From JAJPGZ01 sp041167105 (lineage in GTDB: Bacteria > Verrucomicrobiota > Verrucomicrobiia > Chthoniobacterales > UBA10450): 30,981 bases of DNA. Under the pieces are notes generated by a model that worked only from the letters and a program-made list of their open reading frames with translations, did no database searches and was not told the DNA's origin. The stretch is taken from positions 1 to 30,981 of the forward strand of contig JBEEGX010000034.1 of the NCBI GenBank assembly GCA_041167105.1, given 5' to 3'. Positions 1 to 7,392 of this stretch are shown here, in pieces. The translations under genes were made by a program, and so were the position numbers. Numbering within the stretch: position 1 is the first letter of the stretch; every line of letters begins with the position of its first letter.

Positions 1-30
1 AGGAAACCTTCGATACATCCGAAGTAAGCA

Positions 31-56
31 TTGACATCGATTATAAAATTTATAAT
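31..56 (+). promoter_or_regulatory. Sigma-70-type promoter candidate upstream of the HTH-receiver gene
   Basis: A perfect TTGACA lies at 31-36 and a perfect TATAAT at 51-56 in an AT-rich patch that stands out from the GC-rich window. The spacer is 14 bases, shorter than the usual 16-18, so the two boxes may not work together; the TATAAT box alone is the stronger call. Transcription would start near 63, giving a leader of about 50 bases before the ATG at 113. Confidence 0.45.
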
Positions 57-112
57 GCTAGCTGCAGCGAAAATGTCTTGCTCCCGCTCGTTTGACTTGG
101 TGTCTATCTGCC

Positions 113-664
113 ATGCATAACCTCCTAACGGTTAAGGAAACCGCAAAATATCTGCGGATTCCCCTACCGACCGTTTACTATTTAGTTCAACGCGGACAGC
201 TCCCGGCCATTCAAATCGGCGGCCGTTGGCGCATCAAAAAATCTTCGCTCGATAAAGATATCCTGAAGGAGGACAAATCGGGTCAGCCGACTGTGCTCGT
301 AGTCGATGACGACGAGAGCCTGCAAAATCTTTTCAAACTCTTCCTCAAGAAGATCGGCTTCAGCCGTGTTGTCGTCGGCACGGTGAAAGAGGCGCTGGCC
401 GTGATCGAGAAACAAAAATTCGATCTCGTATTTCTCGATTTGAAATTACCCGACGGTCCGGCGGACGACATTTACAACGTGTTGAAAGACGAACAGCCGG
501 AATGTCCCATCGTCATCATCACCGGTTATCCTGACAGCGACATGCTCAATCGGATTTTGGCCAAAGGACCGATCACGGTGCTGAAAAAGCCACTCAAGAT
601 CGAGCAGCTCAAAGACACCGTCCGCATTCTTGGTCATAAGGAAGCGGTCAAGCTAGCGGCGTAG
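113..664 (+). CDS. Excisionase-type HTH fused to a response-regulator receiver domain
   Basis: The 183-residue product joins an N-terminal MerR/excisionase-family winged HTH (about residues 1-50: LTVKETAKYLRIP, then VQRGQLPAIQIGGRWRI) to a C-terminal receiver domain (about 60-175). The receiver looks competent: acidic residues D65-D67, phospho-acceptor D109 in FLDLKLPDG, T137 and K159-P160. It is probably a DNA-binding phosphorelay output protein, though no kinase is adjacent. I chose ATG 113 because the HTH begins directly after it; a TTG at 92 would add seven residues. The domain order is reversed relative to ordinary response regulators, where the receiver comes first. The gene ends TAG followed at once by a copy of the iterated 10-mer at 666. 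The fold calls are firm; the regulatory target is unknown. Confidence 0.85.
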   Translation: MHNLLTVKETAKYLRIPLPTVYYLVQRGQLPAIQIGGRWRIKKSSLDKDILKEDKSGQPTVLVVDDDESLQNLFKLFLKKIGFSRVVVGTVKEALAVIEKQKFDLVFLDLKLPDGPADDIYNVLKDEQPECPIVIITGYPDSDMLNRILAKGPITVLKKPLKIEQLKDTVRILGHKEAVKLAA

Positions 665-731
665 TAAGATCGACATCTCGTCGGCTTGCGAATTTTCCGG
701 GCGCGCCGCATAGTTGCGCCCTGATTTTTGG

Positions 732-806
732 GCGCGGTTAGCTCAGGGGTAGAGCACCTCCCTGACACGGAGGGGGTCAGAGGTTCGAAACCTCTACCGC
801 GCACCA
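732..806 (+). tRNA. tRNA-Val (anticodon GAC)
   Basis: A full cloverleaf can be drawn. The acceptor stem GCGCGGT (732-738) pairs with ACCGCGC, the D arm is GCTC...GAGC, the anticodon stem is CCTCC/GGAGG with loop CTGACAC giving anticodon GAC, and the T arm is AGAGG-TTCGAAA-CCTCT. A discriminator A and an encoded CCA (804-806) end the gene. GAC reads the valine codons GUC and GUU. It is followed 13 bases later by gmhA. Confidence 0.95.
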
Positions 807-819
807 TCTTCAACCCCGC

Positions 820-1395
820 ATGCTTAACTCATCGGAAATTTTGCGGAACGCGCTCGATGCCGGCGCGGCCACGCTGAAATCGTTGCGCGAGATCGAAGCT
901 CAAGTCGCGAAGGCGGCGGAACTGATCGCGAATTGCCTAACGAGCGGAAATAAAGTGCTCGCCTGCGGCAATGGCGGGAGCGCGGCGGATTGCGCGGATT
1001 TTTGCACGGAATTGGCCTGCCGCTTTGTGCAAGATCGACAACCGTATCCGGCGCTGAATTTGTCGCAGGGCGGAAGCTTGCTTACGGCGACGGGAAATGA
1101 TTACGGATTCGACGAAATCTTTGCCCGGCAGGTGCGCGCCTTCGGCCGGCCTAACGATGTGCTCGTGGCCATTTCGACCAGCGGTAAGTCGGCGAATATT
1201 CGACGTGCGCTGGAAGAAGCGCGCGCGTTGAAATTGAAAACGATCGCGCTGCTCGGCCGGGATGGCGGTGAATGCGCCAGCATTGCCGATGTCGATCTTG
1301 TGGTGAAAGGCGAGGCGACCGCGCGCATCCAGGAGGCGCACAAATTTCTTCTGCACGTGCTCTGCGAAATTTGCGAACCGCAGCTAAAAAAATAA
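820..1395 (+). CDS. gmhA: Phosphoheptose isomerase (sedoheptulose 7-phosphate isomerase, SIS domain)
   Basis: GmhA converts D-sedoheptulose 7-phosphate to D-glycero-D-manno-heptose 7-phosphate, the first step toward the ADP-heptose of the LPS inner core, in the cytosol. The 191-residue length is typical. The SIS phosphosugar-binding segment GNGGSAADCADF (50-61), the following TELACRF with E64, the STSGKSANI loop (about 120-127) and the C-terminal helix QEAHKFLLHVLCE with a candidate catalytic His match the family. The related DiaA protein is possible but less likely given the GNGGSAAD and ELACRF segments. Two copies of the iterated 10-mer (1031, 1290) and two copies of the second motif (935, 1149) lie inside the gene; one encodes a QDRQ tetrapeptide at residues 71-74. 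No other heptose gene is in the window. Confidence 0.88.
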   Translation: MLNSSEILRNALDAGAATLKSLREIEAQVAKAAELIANCLTSGNKVLACGNGGSAADCADFCTELACRFVQDRQPYPALNLSQGGSLLTATGNDYGFDEIFARQVRAFGRPNDVLVAISTSGKSANIRRALEEARALKLKTIALLGRDGGECASIADVDLVVKGEATARIQEAHKFLLHVLCEICEPQLKK

Positions 1396-1403
1396 CTTGG
1401 TTC

Positions 1404-1790
1404 ATGCAACTACGTCTCCTCAGCCTTCTTTGTTTCGTCTTCGCGACATCACCGCTGTTTGCGCTCCAGCCCAATATCCCCGCCGGCACTTTGCTTCCGG
1501 GAATGATCGTGCAAACGCGCTTCGGCCCGATGGATTGCATCCTCTCCGCGCCGCGTCCGACTGTGCCGCCGGGACATCGCATTCACGGTCGCGGCGTTTA
1601 CGCGATCGACATCCAGGTGGTGTCGAGCTTTATCCCCAGCGTGCGCGTGCTGCAAAGTTGCGGCGATCCCGAGCTTGATCGCATCACGGCGGAGAGGCTG
1701 CGGGAGTGGCGCTTTCGTCCGCGCACGATTTATAAATTGATCGTGCCGATCGAATTCGCCGGTCGACGCGCCATTCTCGGCGGACGCTAG
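1404..1790 (+). CDS. Small exported protein with TonB C-terminal-like segment
   Basis: The 128-residue product starts at ATG 1404, eight bases after the gmhA stop; an upstream in-frame start at 1272 would lie inside gmhA and is rejected. Residues 1-20 form a signal peptide (MQLRLLSLLCFVFATSPLFA). The C-terminal half (VVSSFIPSVRVLQSCGDPE, then DRITAERLREWRFRP and the closing IVPIEF strand) resembles the TonB C-terminal fold, in which a helix with xWRFxP links beta strands. It lacks the membrane anchor and proline-rich spacer of true TonB, so it is more likely a periplasmic stand-alone domain. Function is unknown. It may be co-transcribed with gmhA. Confidence 0.65.
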   Translation: MQLRLLSLLCFVFATSPLFALQPNIPAGTLLPGMIVQTRFGPMDCILSAPRPTVPPGHRIHGRGVYAIDIQVVSSFIPSVRVLQSCGDPELDRITAERLREWRFRPRTIYKLIVPIEFAGRRAILGGR

Positions 1791-1796
1791 GCCACC

Positions 1797-3515
1797 TCAG
1801 GCGACGACTTCTTCGCTCGCGGGCGCGGTTTGCCTAACGACCGGTCTGGCCGCGCGATATCGCCAGATGGCGAAGGCGACGAATGCAAGATCGACAATCA
1901 CAAACGTGGCCACGTAGGTTTCGCCGCCGATCCCAAATCCGTAGGAGTGCAAACCTTTGCCGAGGACAAAGTTCACCCCGTACCACGCCATCAAGACCGC
2001 GAGAAAACAAACCACGCTCGCCACCACGAGACCGAATTGCGTCCACCAACCGGCGAGGCGTCCATGCAATGTCGTGATGTAGCAAAGCAACGCGATGAGC
2101 GCCCACGTCTCCTTCGGGTCCCAACCCCAGAAACGCCCCCACGAATAATTCGCCCAGACGCCGCCGAGAATGGTTCCGGCCGCGAGCAAGAGCACGCCGA
2201 GTTGAATGACGCGATACAACCAGAAATGCATCGGCGCGTCGGCACGCGCGCCGCGCGGATCGCGCGCATAACGAAAGAGCAGGATGTGTCCGAAGGCGCA
2301 GGCGAGCAGGAACGCCGCGTAACTGAGCGTGATCGTGAGCACGTGAATGGTGAGCCAGAAATTGTCGCGCAACACTGGCACAAGCGGGTCGATGCTCGCC
2401 GGCATCGCGATCGGCATTTGATGAACTAATAAGAGCGCGATCAAGCTCGCGGGCAAAGCGGCGAGCAAATAAATTGTGGTGCGATAGCGCGCGAAAAAGA
2501 TCATGCCGAAGAACGAAACCGCGAACGAGACCCAGATGATCGATTCGTACATGTTCGTCACCGGCGGCCGGCCGGCGATGAAGCAACGCAAAATAATTCC
2601 GGCGGCGTGTAGCGCGATGGCGGCGCTAGCGATGACGACGCCGAGCACGCGCGTCGAATTGCTGTTACGCAAGTGCGCGTAGAGCAAAAGGAAAAACGCG
2701 AGCGCGTAGAGCCAGATCGCGCGGTAGAACGCTTCGAGATGATTGGAGAAATATTCCAAATGCAATTGTCGATCTTGCGGGTAAATCGCGGGACTCAGCG
2801 CGCGCAATGCGTCACGCAAATTTTTCGACGCGCGGCTGAATTGAAAGGCGTCGCCGTTTACGTACGCGGTCGCCGTTTCCTGCAACGAAGTCCGCGCGGG
2901 CGTAAATTGTTCTTCGCTGTAGGAGCGGGAAAATTCCGGCGGCACGACCCACGCATCGGTTTCCGATTTTGTCGCCGGCACAATGAGCAACGCGCTCCCG
3001 TCCATGATATGCGCGAGCAAGGCCAGCCGTTCGCTCACGTTCATCGCTTCATTTTGCACGCGATCGAGCGGTTGCTCGGCTTTGCGGCGCGCGTGCGCTT
3101 CGTTCGCGATACGGTTCAATTCCGGCAAGGCCGTGAGCTGCGCGAAAGTGAAACGGCGTTGCGTCACCGGCAGGCCGAGCTGCTCCTTTAATTTGCCTAA
3201 CGACACCAACACCATCGGCTCGTTTTGCCAGTCGTGCGTTTCGAGCAGCGCCGACAAAACGAAATCGGCCGGCCGCCATTTGCGGCCGTTGCGGTCGGCA
3301 TATGTCGATCTTGCATTGATGCGGATGAGCGATTCGCGCGCGAAGGTATCGACCGGTTTGCGCCGGCCGCCATCCTGAATTGCGAGCAAACCGAACTGTT
3401 TGAAATCGAGCGCGGACGTATCGGCCGCCGCGACGACGGGCGACTGTCGATCTTGCGCGAATCCGGAGGAACTCGCGAGCGAGAGCATGAGCAAGCAGGC
3501 GCGAAGTCGCGTCAT
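1797..3515 (-). CDS. ccsA: Cytochrome c biogenesis protein, CcsA/CcmC-type haem handling, with extended N-terminal domain
   Basis: This is a System II-type haem delivery or ligation membrane protein. The tryptophan-rich WWD haem motif appears as WGRFWGWDPKETW (about residues 459-471), within a series of hydrophobic segments that fills the C-terminal half. The first roughly 240 residues are soluble and probably periplasmic. They follow a signal peptide (about 1-20) and contain the IQDGGRRKPVDTFARE segment that I associate with fused CcsA proteins of Bacteroidetes and Planctomycetes. I chose ATG 3515 (572 residues) because it puts the signal peptide at the N-terminus; an ATG at 3554 would add 13 arginine-rich residues. 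No Shine-Dalgarno is evident. One copy of the iterated 10-mer abuts the start codon (3516) and three more lie inside the gene, two of them encoding QDRQ or QDRQ-like peptides. Confidence 0.85.
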   Translation of the reverse strand: MTRLRACLLMLSLASSSGFAQDRQSPVVAAADTSALDFKQFGLLAIQDGGRRKPVDTFARESLIRINARSTYADRNGRKWRPADFVLSALLETHDWQNEPMVLVSLGKLKEQLGLPVTQRRFTFAQLTALPELNRIANEAHARRKAEQPLDRVQNEAMNVSERLALLAHIMDGSALLIVPATKSETDAWVVPPEFSRSYSEEQFTPARTSLQETATAYVNGDAFQFSRASKNLRDALRALSPAIYPQDRQLHLEYFSNHLEAFYRAIWLYALAFFLLLYAHLRNSNSTRVLGVVIASAAIALHAAGIILRCFIAGRPPVTNMYESIIWVSFAVSFFGMIFFARYRTTIYLLAALPASLIALLLVHQMPIAMPASIDPLVPVLRDNFWLTIHVLTITLSYAAFLLACAFGHILLFRYARDPRGARADAPMHFWLYRVIQLGVLLLAAGTILGGVWANYSWGRFWGWDPKETWALIALLCYITTLHGRLAGWWTQFGLVVASVVCFLAVLMAWYGVNFVLGKGLHSYGFGIGGETYVATFVIVDLAFVAFAIWRYRAARPVVRQTAPASEEVVA

Positions 3516-3593
3516 AAGATCGACAATTCTACGCGCGCGCAGTCGCCGGAACAAGCCGCCGCAAAAAACGGAAAAATTTGTGTGGCCCGCGCG

Positions 3594-3731
3594 ATGCTAA
3601 ATCAAGCGATCATGGACATTGTCCGGACGAAAATCCCAGCGCCGCGCTTGCTTTCCTCGGTCGCGCCGCTTCCGGCCGATAAGGGTCCCGTGATCGACTC
3701 GGACGTCTCGGGCGCGCGGTTATCGCGCTAG
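3594..3731 (+). other. Short ORF in frame with the downstream membrane protein, ended by TAG
   Basis: From ATG 3594 (or ATG 3612) a 45- or 39-codon frame runs to TAG at 3729-3731. The same frame continues with no other stop to 4166. The peptide is proline- and serine-containing without a recognisable domain. It may be the true N-terminus of the next protein, separated from it by one nonsense codon, or it may be chance. The frame is divergent from ccsA, with 78 bases between the start codons. Confidence 0.3.
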
Positions 3732-3788
3732 GGCGTTTTTTGCGGAACGAGTCGCAGGTGGGTTGTCGGCATCCTGCTCGGTGGCGGG

Positions 3789-4166
3789 TTGGTCATTTTC
3801 TCCGCCCACACATTTCACGATCGTTACATCACGTATCAGCAGCATCAACGCGAACTGCGCTTGCTCCAGGTGCAGACGCAGCGACTGGCGGCCGCGCCGC
3901 ACTCGAGCGAGACGCCGCTCCCGATGGTGATCCGATATTCGCCCGAGATGTTGCAGATCAGCGCGATCGCGCTCGGGCATCCGCGTCTGGCCGTGATCAA
4001 CGGTCGTACCTTGACCGAAGGCGATTCGGTCCTGCTCCACACGCCGACGCACAACGTGGCCGTTTCCTTGCGCGTAACGAAGATCGCAGATGGACATGTC
4101 GATCTTTCCGACGGCATGCACACGATTACGGCGCATTTGCGGATTCCCTCGACCAAGCGTCCGTAA
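3789..4166 (+). CDS. Membrane-anchored protein with GspB-C-like domain (possibly 5' interrupted)
   Basis: The visible C-terminal part (IALGHPRLAVINGRTLTEGD, then a strand-rich tail ending in a short basic segment) resembles the small C-terminal domain of general-secretion GspB-like proteins, where an INGxxxxxGD turn is typical. That assignment is by eye. Upstream residues encoded from 3732 (WVVGILLGGGLVIFSAH) make a transmembrane segment, but no ATG or GTG exists between the TAG at 3729 and 4166 in this frame. TTG 3789 cuts that segment in half. The protein therefore probably begins at 3594 or 3612 and the TAG is a nonsense mutation, a sequencing error, or is read through. One iterated 10-mer lies at 4097. 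Confidence 0.55.
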   Translation: MVIFSAHTFHDRYITYQQHQRELRLLQVQTQRLAAAPHSSETPLPMVIRYSPEMLQISAIALGHPRLAVINGRTLTEGDSVLLHTPTHNVAVSLRVTKIADGHVDLSDGMHTITAHLRIPSTKRP

Positions 4167-4218
4167 TCTCGCGCGCAGGCTTCTCAAGCGGGCGCGAAGT
4201 TGATATTGTGGCGCCGCT

Positions 4219-4665
4219 ATGAAGAAGATTTTTTGCATGCTCGCCGCCGCGGTCGCCTTAATGCCGACGTCGGACGCGATGGATTTAAACGCCAAAGTTT
4301 GGGCGACTTTGGAAAAAACCGACGTGGCGACTTTGAGCAAGAACATCGACGCGCACATTGGACGATTGGTTGAGGTGCGCTGCGATTTCCGCGGTAAGGA
4401 CATTCATCATCTCAAGCCGAGCTGGTACGAGGGCTCGATCTGGCAAACGGCGTCGGAAGGAGAAAAAGGATTTTCGCACGTGCGCGTGATGCTTTCGAAA
4501 AACGATCTCAATGCCTTCAAATCGTTGCCGACGAGCGGCGGCGGCGGTGGCATCACGCTTTACGGCAAAATCCTGCGCGACAGCGAAGCGAATTTCGTGT
4601 TCGTGAAGCTGATCGGACGCAACGCCGTGGTCGATCCGTCCGGCAAAGCGAAGGTCACGTGGTAA
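4219..4665 (+). CDS. Small exported protein of unknown function
   Basis: The 148-residue product has a clear signal peptide (MKKIFCMLAAAVALMPTSDA, about 1-20). The mature part is mixed and strand-rich (IGRLVEVRCDFRGKDI, a glycine run GGGGG near residue 110, then ITLYGKILRD and FVFVKLIGRN), a pattern compatible with an OB-like barrel, though I do not recognise the family. Its stop overlaps the start of the MetX-like gene (GTG 4659), so the two are probably translationally coupled. Confidence 0.7.
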   Translation: MKKIFCMLAAAVALMPTSDAMDLNAKVWATLEKTDVATLSKNIDAHIGRLVEVRCDFRGKDIHHLKPSWYEGSIWQTASEGEKGFSHVRVMLSKNDLNAFKSLPTSGGGGGITLYGKILRDSEANFVFVKLIGRNAVVDPSGKAKVTW

Positions 4666-5720
4666 TCGTTTCGCGGCTCGCCCTAGTAGCGCTGGTTATC
4701 GTACCTGCGCTGTCCGCGGCGAGCGATTATCCGGCGCCGACTGAAGCGGACTACATCATTCGCGATTTCAAATTTGCGTCGGGTGAAACCTTGCCCGAGT
4801 TGCGGATGCATTACCGCACGTTGGGCAAGATCGACAAGAACAAGCCGAACACCGTTCTCGTCATGCACGGGACAACCGGGAGCGGCGGGCAATTTGTTAG
4901 GCCGGAATTCGCCGGCGAGCTTTTCGGCAAAGGCCAGTCGCTCGACGCGGAGAAATTTTTCGTCGTGCTGCCGGATGCGATCGGTCACGGCAAATCGTCA
5001 AAGCCAAGCGACGGCATGCACGCGAAGTTTCCGCGTTACGGCTACATCGACATGGTGGAAGCGCAGTATCGATTGTTGCGTGACGGACTCGGGGTTGAGC
5101 ATGCGCGGCTGGTCATGGGGACGTCGATGGGCGGAATGCACACCTGGCTCTGGGGCGAATCGCATCCCGATTTCATGGATGCGCTCATGCCGCTGGCGAG
5201 TTTGCCCACGCAAATTTCCGGACGCAATCGCGTTTGGCGACGCGTGATTGTCGATGCGATTCGCAACGATCCGGCGTGGAATGGCGGCGAATACAAAACG
5301 CAGCCGCCGAGTTTGCGCACGGCGGCGGAGATGCTTTGGCTGATGAGCAGCAACCCGATTTTGCGCCAAAAAGAAGCGCCGACGTTGCGCGACGCCGACG
5401 ATAAGATCGACAAATTTGTTGCTGATTATTTCAGAACAAGCGACGCCAATGATGTCCTCTATGCGCTGGAAGCGTCGCGCGATTACGATCCCGGACCGAT
5501 GCTCGAAAAAATCCGCGCGCCACTGCTGGCGGTGAATTTCGCGGACGATCTGATTAATCCGCCCGAGCTCGGGATTCTCGAACGCGAGATTAAGCGCGTT
5601 CCTCACGGACGCGCGATTGTGATTCCGTTAGGCGAAAATACGCGCGGCCACGGCAGCCACACGATCGCGGTGTTGTGGAAGGATCGATTGTCGATCTTGC
5701 TGAAGGATTCGGCGGAATAA
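4659..5720 (+). CDS. Exported alpha/beta hydrolase, homoserine O-acetyltransferase (MetX)-like
   Basis: The 353-residue protein has an N-terminal hydrophobic signal segment (about 1-21) followed by an alpha/beta-hydrolase fold. The nucleophile elbow is GTSMGGMHTWLWGESHP (S156), the acid lies in NFADDLINP (D296 or D297) and the histidine in HGSHT (H334). The elbow context and the DAIGHGKSSKPSDGM segment are those of MetX-related hydrolases. A signal peptide is unlike cytosolic MetX, so methionine synthesis is not implied; a periplasmic esterase or acyltransferase is more likely. The GTG start overlaps the upstream gene by 7 bases. The three iterated 10-mers at 4827, 5403 and 5689 lie in the gene, and the last forms a hairpin with the copy at 5725. 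Confidence 0.75.
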   Translation: MVIVSRLALVALVIVPALSAASDYPAPTEADYIIRDFKFASGETLPELRMHYRTLGKIDKNKPNTVLVMHGTTGSGGQFVRPEFAGELFGKGQSLDAEKFFVVLPDAIGHGKSSKPSDGMHAKFPRYGYIDMVEAQYRLLRDGLGVEHARLVMGTSMGGMHTWLWGESHPDFMDALMPLASLPTQISGRNRVWRRVIVDAIRNDPAWNGGEYKTQPPSLRTAAEMLWLMSSNPILRQKEAPTLRDADDKIDKFVADYFRTSDANDVLYALEASRDYDPGPMLEKIRAPLLAVNFADDLINPPELGILEREIKRVPHGRAIVIPLGENTRGHGSHTIAVLWKDRLSILLKDSAE

Positions 5721-5737
5721 ACGTAAGATCGACAATC
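5686..5737 (+). terminator. Inverted pair of the iterated 10-mer, possible terminator
   Basis: GATTGTCGATCTT at 5686-5698 and AAGATCGACAATC at 5725-5737 are perfect 13-base complements with a 26-base loop holding the stop codon of the upstream gene (5718-5720). No U-tract follows, so this is not a canonical Rho-independent terminator. It resembles the inverted uptake-sequence pairs that act as terminators in Neisseria and Haemophilus. Confidence 0.45.
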
Positions 5738-5774
5738 ATTACCATAAAGGCATCGATGCTGCTAAGCAGCAGTC

Positions 5775-6674
5775 GTGCTGAAGCGCCTTCTCCCAATCGC
5801 AGTCGCAGTGTGTTCGTGGCCCTATTGGGCCTGCGCGAGCATGACGGTCGATGTGACCTCGCCCACGACCGGTTGGACGCCGATCACTTACGGCAGCAAT
5901 AATCCCGATCCGTCGAGCGATCAGCAGACCGGCAGCTCCGAGGGAGATATCGTCGGCAATCTCGCGCATCCATCGGCCTATTCCGCATTCGGTGATGCCG
6001 GAACGCCCTCGCTCACGGACGGCACGATGGGTTTTCGGATTCGGGTCGGCGCGGATCAAAATCCCGTCGGATTCAAAACGGCAATGTTCTTCGGCATCGA
6101 TGCGAATAGCGACGGGGTGCTCGATCTTTTTATCGGCGTGAACAATTCAGGTGGGGCAGACACGGTCGGCATCTGGGACCCCGGCGCTGGCGCAAACGTC
6201 AGCCCGAATACGACGTCGATTGTGTCAACGCCGCTCGTTAGCTACACGCCGACAGCTTCGAACTACTATTGGACGGCGGTGAACACGACAATCGATCCGA
6301 CGGTCGGCGCCGCGACTGATATTAACGCCGACGGCAAGAACGATTACTTTCTCACCTTCAGTGTGGCTTTCGCGGATGTTGTCACGCAACTCAATGCCAA
6401 AGGCATCACCGGTATAGATCAAAACTCCGCCATCAGCTACGTCATCGCGACCGCGACCCAGGCGAACAGTTTGAATCAGGACTTGAATGGTGTCGGCGCC
6501 AGCTACGACCCCAATGCGACATGGAGTTCGTTAGGCGTAGTGAGCGACCCGATCACGCTCGGCGCGGTGCCGGTGCCGGAAACGAACGCGACTTTCTGCA
6601 GTTTATTGATTGCCGTCACCGCGATCGCGCACCACACGGTGCGAGTGGACAAACGCCGACGCTCTCGGAATTAA
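5775..6674 (+). CDS. Secreted protein with PEP-CTERM-like sorting tail
   Basis: The 299-residue product starts at GTG 5775 with a signal peptide (about 1-22, ending near WACAS). It ends with a proline-rich VPVPE motif, a hydrophobic helix (about 275-287) and a basic tail (VDKRRRSRN), the tripartite layout of PEP-CTERM signals that exosortase/EpsH processes. Two acidic loops, DANSDGVLDLF and DINADGKNDYF, look like calcium-binding DxNxDGxxD loops. The rest is Ser/Thr/Asn-rich and typical of a surface or matrix protein. No exosortase gene is in the window. The gene holds no copy of the iterated 10-mer and sits in the longest interval without one (5735-7973). Confidence 0.7.
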   Translation: MLKRLLPIAVAVCSWPYWACASMTVDVTSPTTGWTPITYGSNNPDPSSDQQTGSSEGDIVGNLAHPSAYSAFGDAGTPSLTDGTMGFRIRVGADQNPVGFKTAMFFGIDANSDGVLDLFIGVNNSGGADTVGIWDPGAGANVSPNTTSIVSTPLVSYTPTASNYYWTAVNTTIDPTVGAATDINADGKNDYFLTFSVAFADVVTQLNAKGITGIDQNSAISYVIATATQANSLNQDLNGVGASYDPNATWSSLGVVSDPITLGAVPVPETNATFCSLLIAVTAIAHHTVRVDKRRRSRN

Positions 6675-6685
6675 TTCGCGCGCTG

Positions 6686-7303
6686 TTACAGCGTAGCGGC
6701 CTCGGCATCGTGGCCCTGCAGTTCCAGAATCATGCGCCTGATGTGCTTGTGCTGGTCATGCGGCCCGAGCAAACGCAGGCTTTCCTGCGGATCGCCCCAA
6801 TGCAAAATCTGAATCGGCTCCTGCCGCACGCCCCACGTATTCATCTCGCGCCGGTTCGCCATGTAGAGATCGATGGTGTTGCGGCCGCTCAAGGCCCAGC
6901 CGTAATCGTCCACCCGATAAATCTGCCCGGTTGAGAGCAGGCGAAACGTCGTGCCCGCCGGCCAACGACTCCAATCCGCGGCCGCGCTGCCGATCTTCGG
7001 CGTTTTCGCAATCGCGATGCGCTTTTTGCCGCGCGTGACTTCGGCGCGATGAATCGCCGCACCCGCCGCGTGCAAGTGGCCGCCGAGCGCATTGCTCGAG
7101 CCGTAGGCGCGATGGTCCGATTCGCTCGACGTGTACGCAGTGGTGCGCACGTGTTGGAAATCGGTCCGCGCCATTCGGGATTCAAATGTCGGCAAGGCGC
7201 GATGCGAAACACTTGGTCCAGTTTCGCAGCCGGTTAGGAAACTGAGGGTGAACGCCGCGAGGGTGGCGGCGACGACGCTGAAGGGAACTTTAGTTAGGCT
7301 CAA
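6686..7303 (-). CDS. 3D-domain lipoprotein (possible peptidoglycan-associated)
   Basis: The 205-residue product starts at TTG 7303, the only start after the in-frame upstream stop. It has a lipoprotein signal with lipobox LTGC (Cys about residue 26), so the mature protein should be lipid-anchored. The C-terminal part holds a 3D-like domain, named for three aspartates and related to the MltA/RlpA double-psi barrel: RTTAYTSSESDHRAYGS, GTTFRL, YRVDDYGWALSGRNTIDLYM. Known members act in peptidoglycan cleavage, but catalysis is not certain here. It is convergent with the PEP-CTERM-like gene (11-base gap) and divergent from kbl. Confidence 0.72.
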   Translation of the reverse strand: MSLTKVPFSVVAATLAAFTLSFLTGCETGPSVSHRALPTFESRMARTDFQHVRTTAYTSSESDHRAYGSSNALGGHLHAAGAAIHRAEVTRGKKRIAIAKTPKIGSAAADWSRWPAGTTFRLLSTGQIYRVDDYGWALSGRNTIDLYMANRREMNTWGVRQEPIQILHWGDPQESLRLLGPHDQHKHIRRMILELQGHDAEAATL

Positions 7304-7392
7304 GATGGATCGCCGGAGTTATTAACAGTTATTCACAGGCCCCGGCAATAACTTTTTTCAGCAATCTTCGCGTCGGCGGCTACACTCGCTCC

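Noticed and set aside
1830..2429. Long plus-strand open frame antisense to ccsA
   Set aside because: It lies within the well-supported ccsA coding region, its peptide is Arg/His/Glu-rich without domains, and long antisense frames are common in GC-rich sequence.
6121..6130. CTCGATCTTT as a degenerate copy of the iterated motif in the PEP-CTERM-like gene
   Set aside because: It differs at the TG/CT position as well as the flank, and isolated near matches of a GATC-containing 10-mer are expected in GC-rich DNA.
7329..7337. TTATTCACA, a perfect DnaA-box match between the 3D lipoprotein and kbl
   Set aside because: About two matches to the degenerate box are expected by chance in a window this size, it is alone, and no dnaA, dnaN or AT-rich unwinding region is near. 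It is not evidence of an origin.
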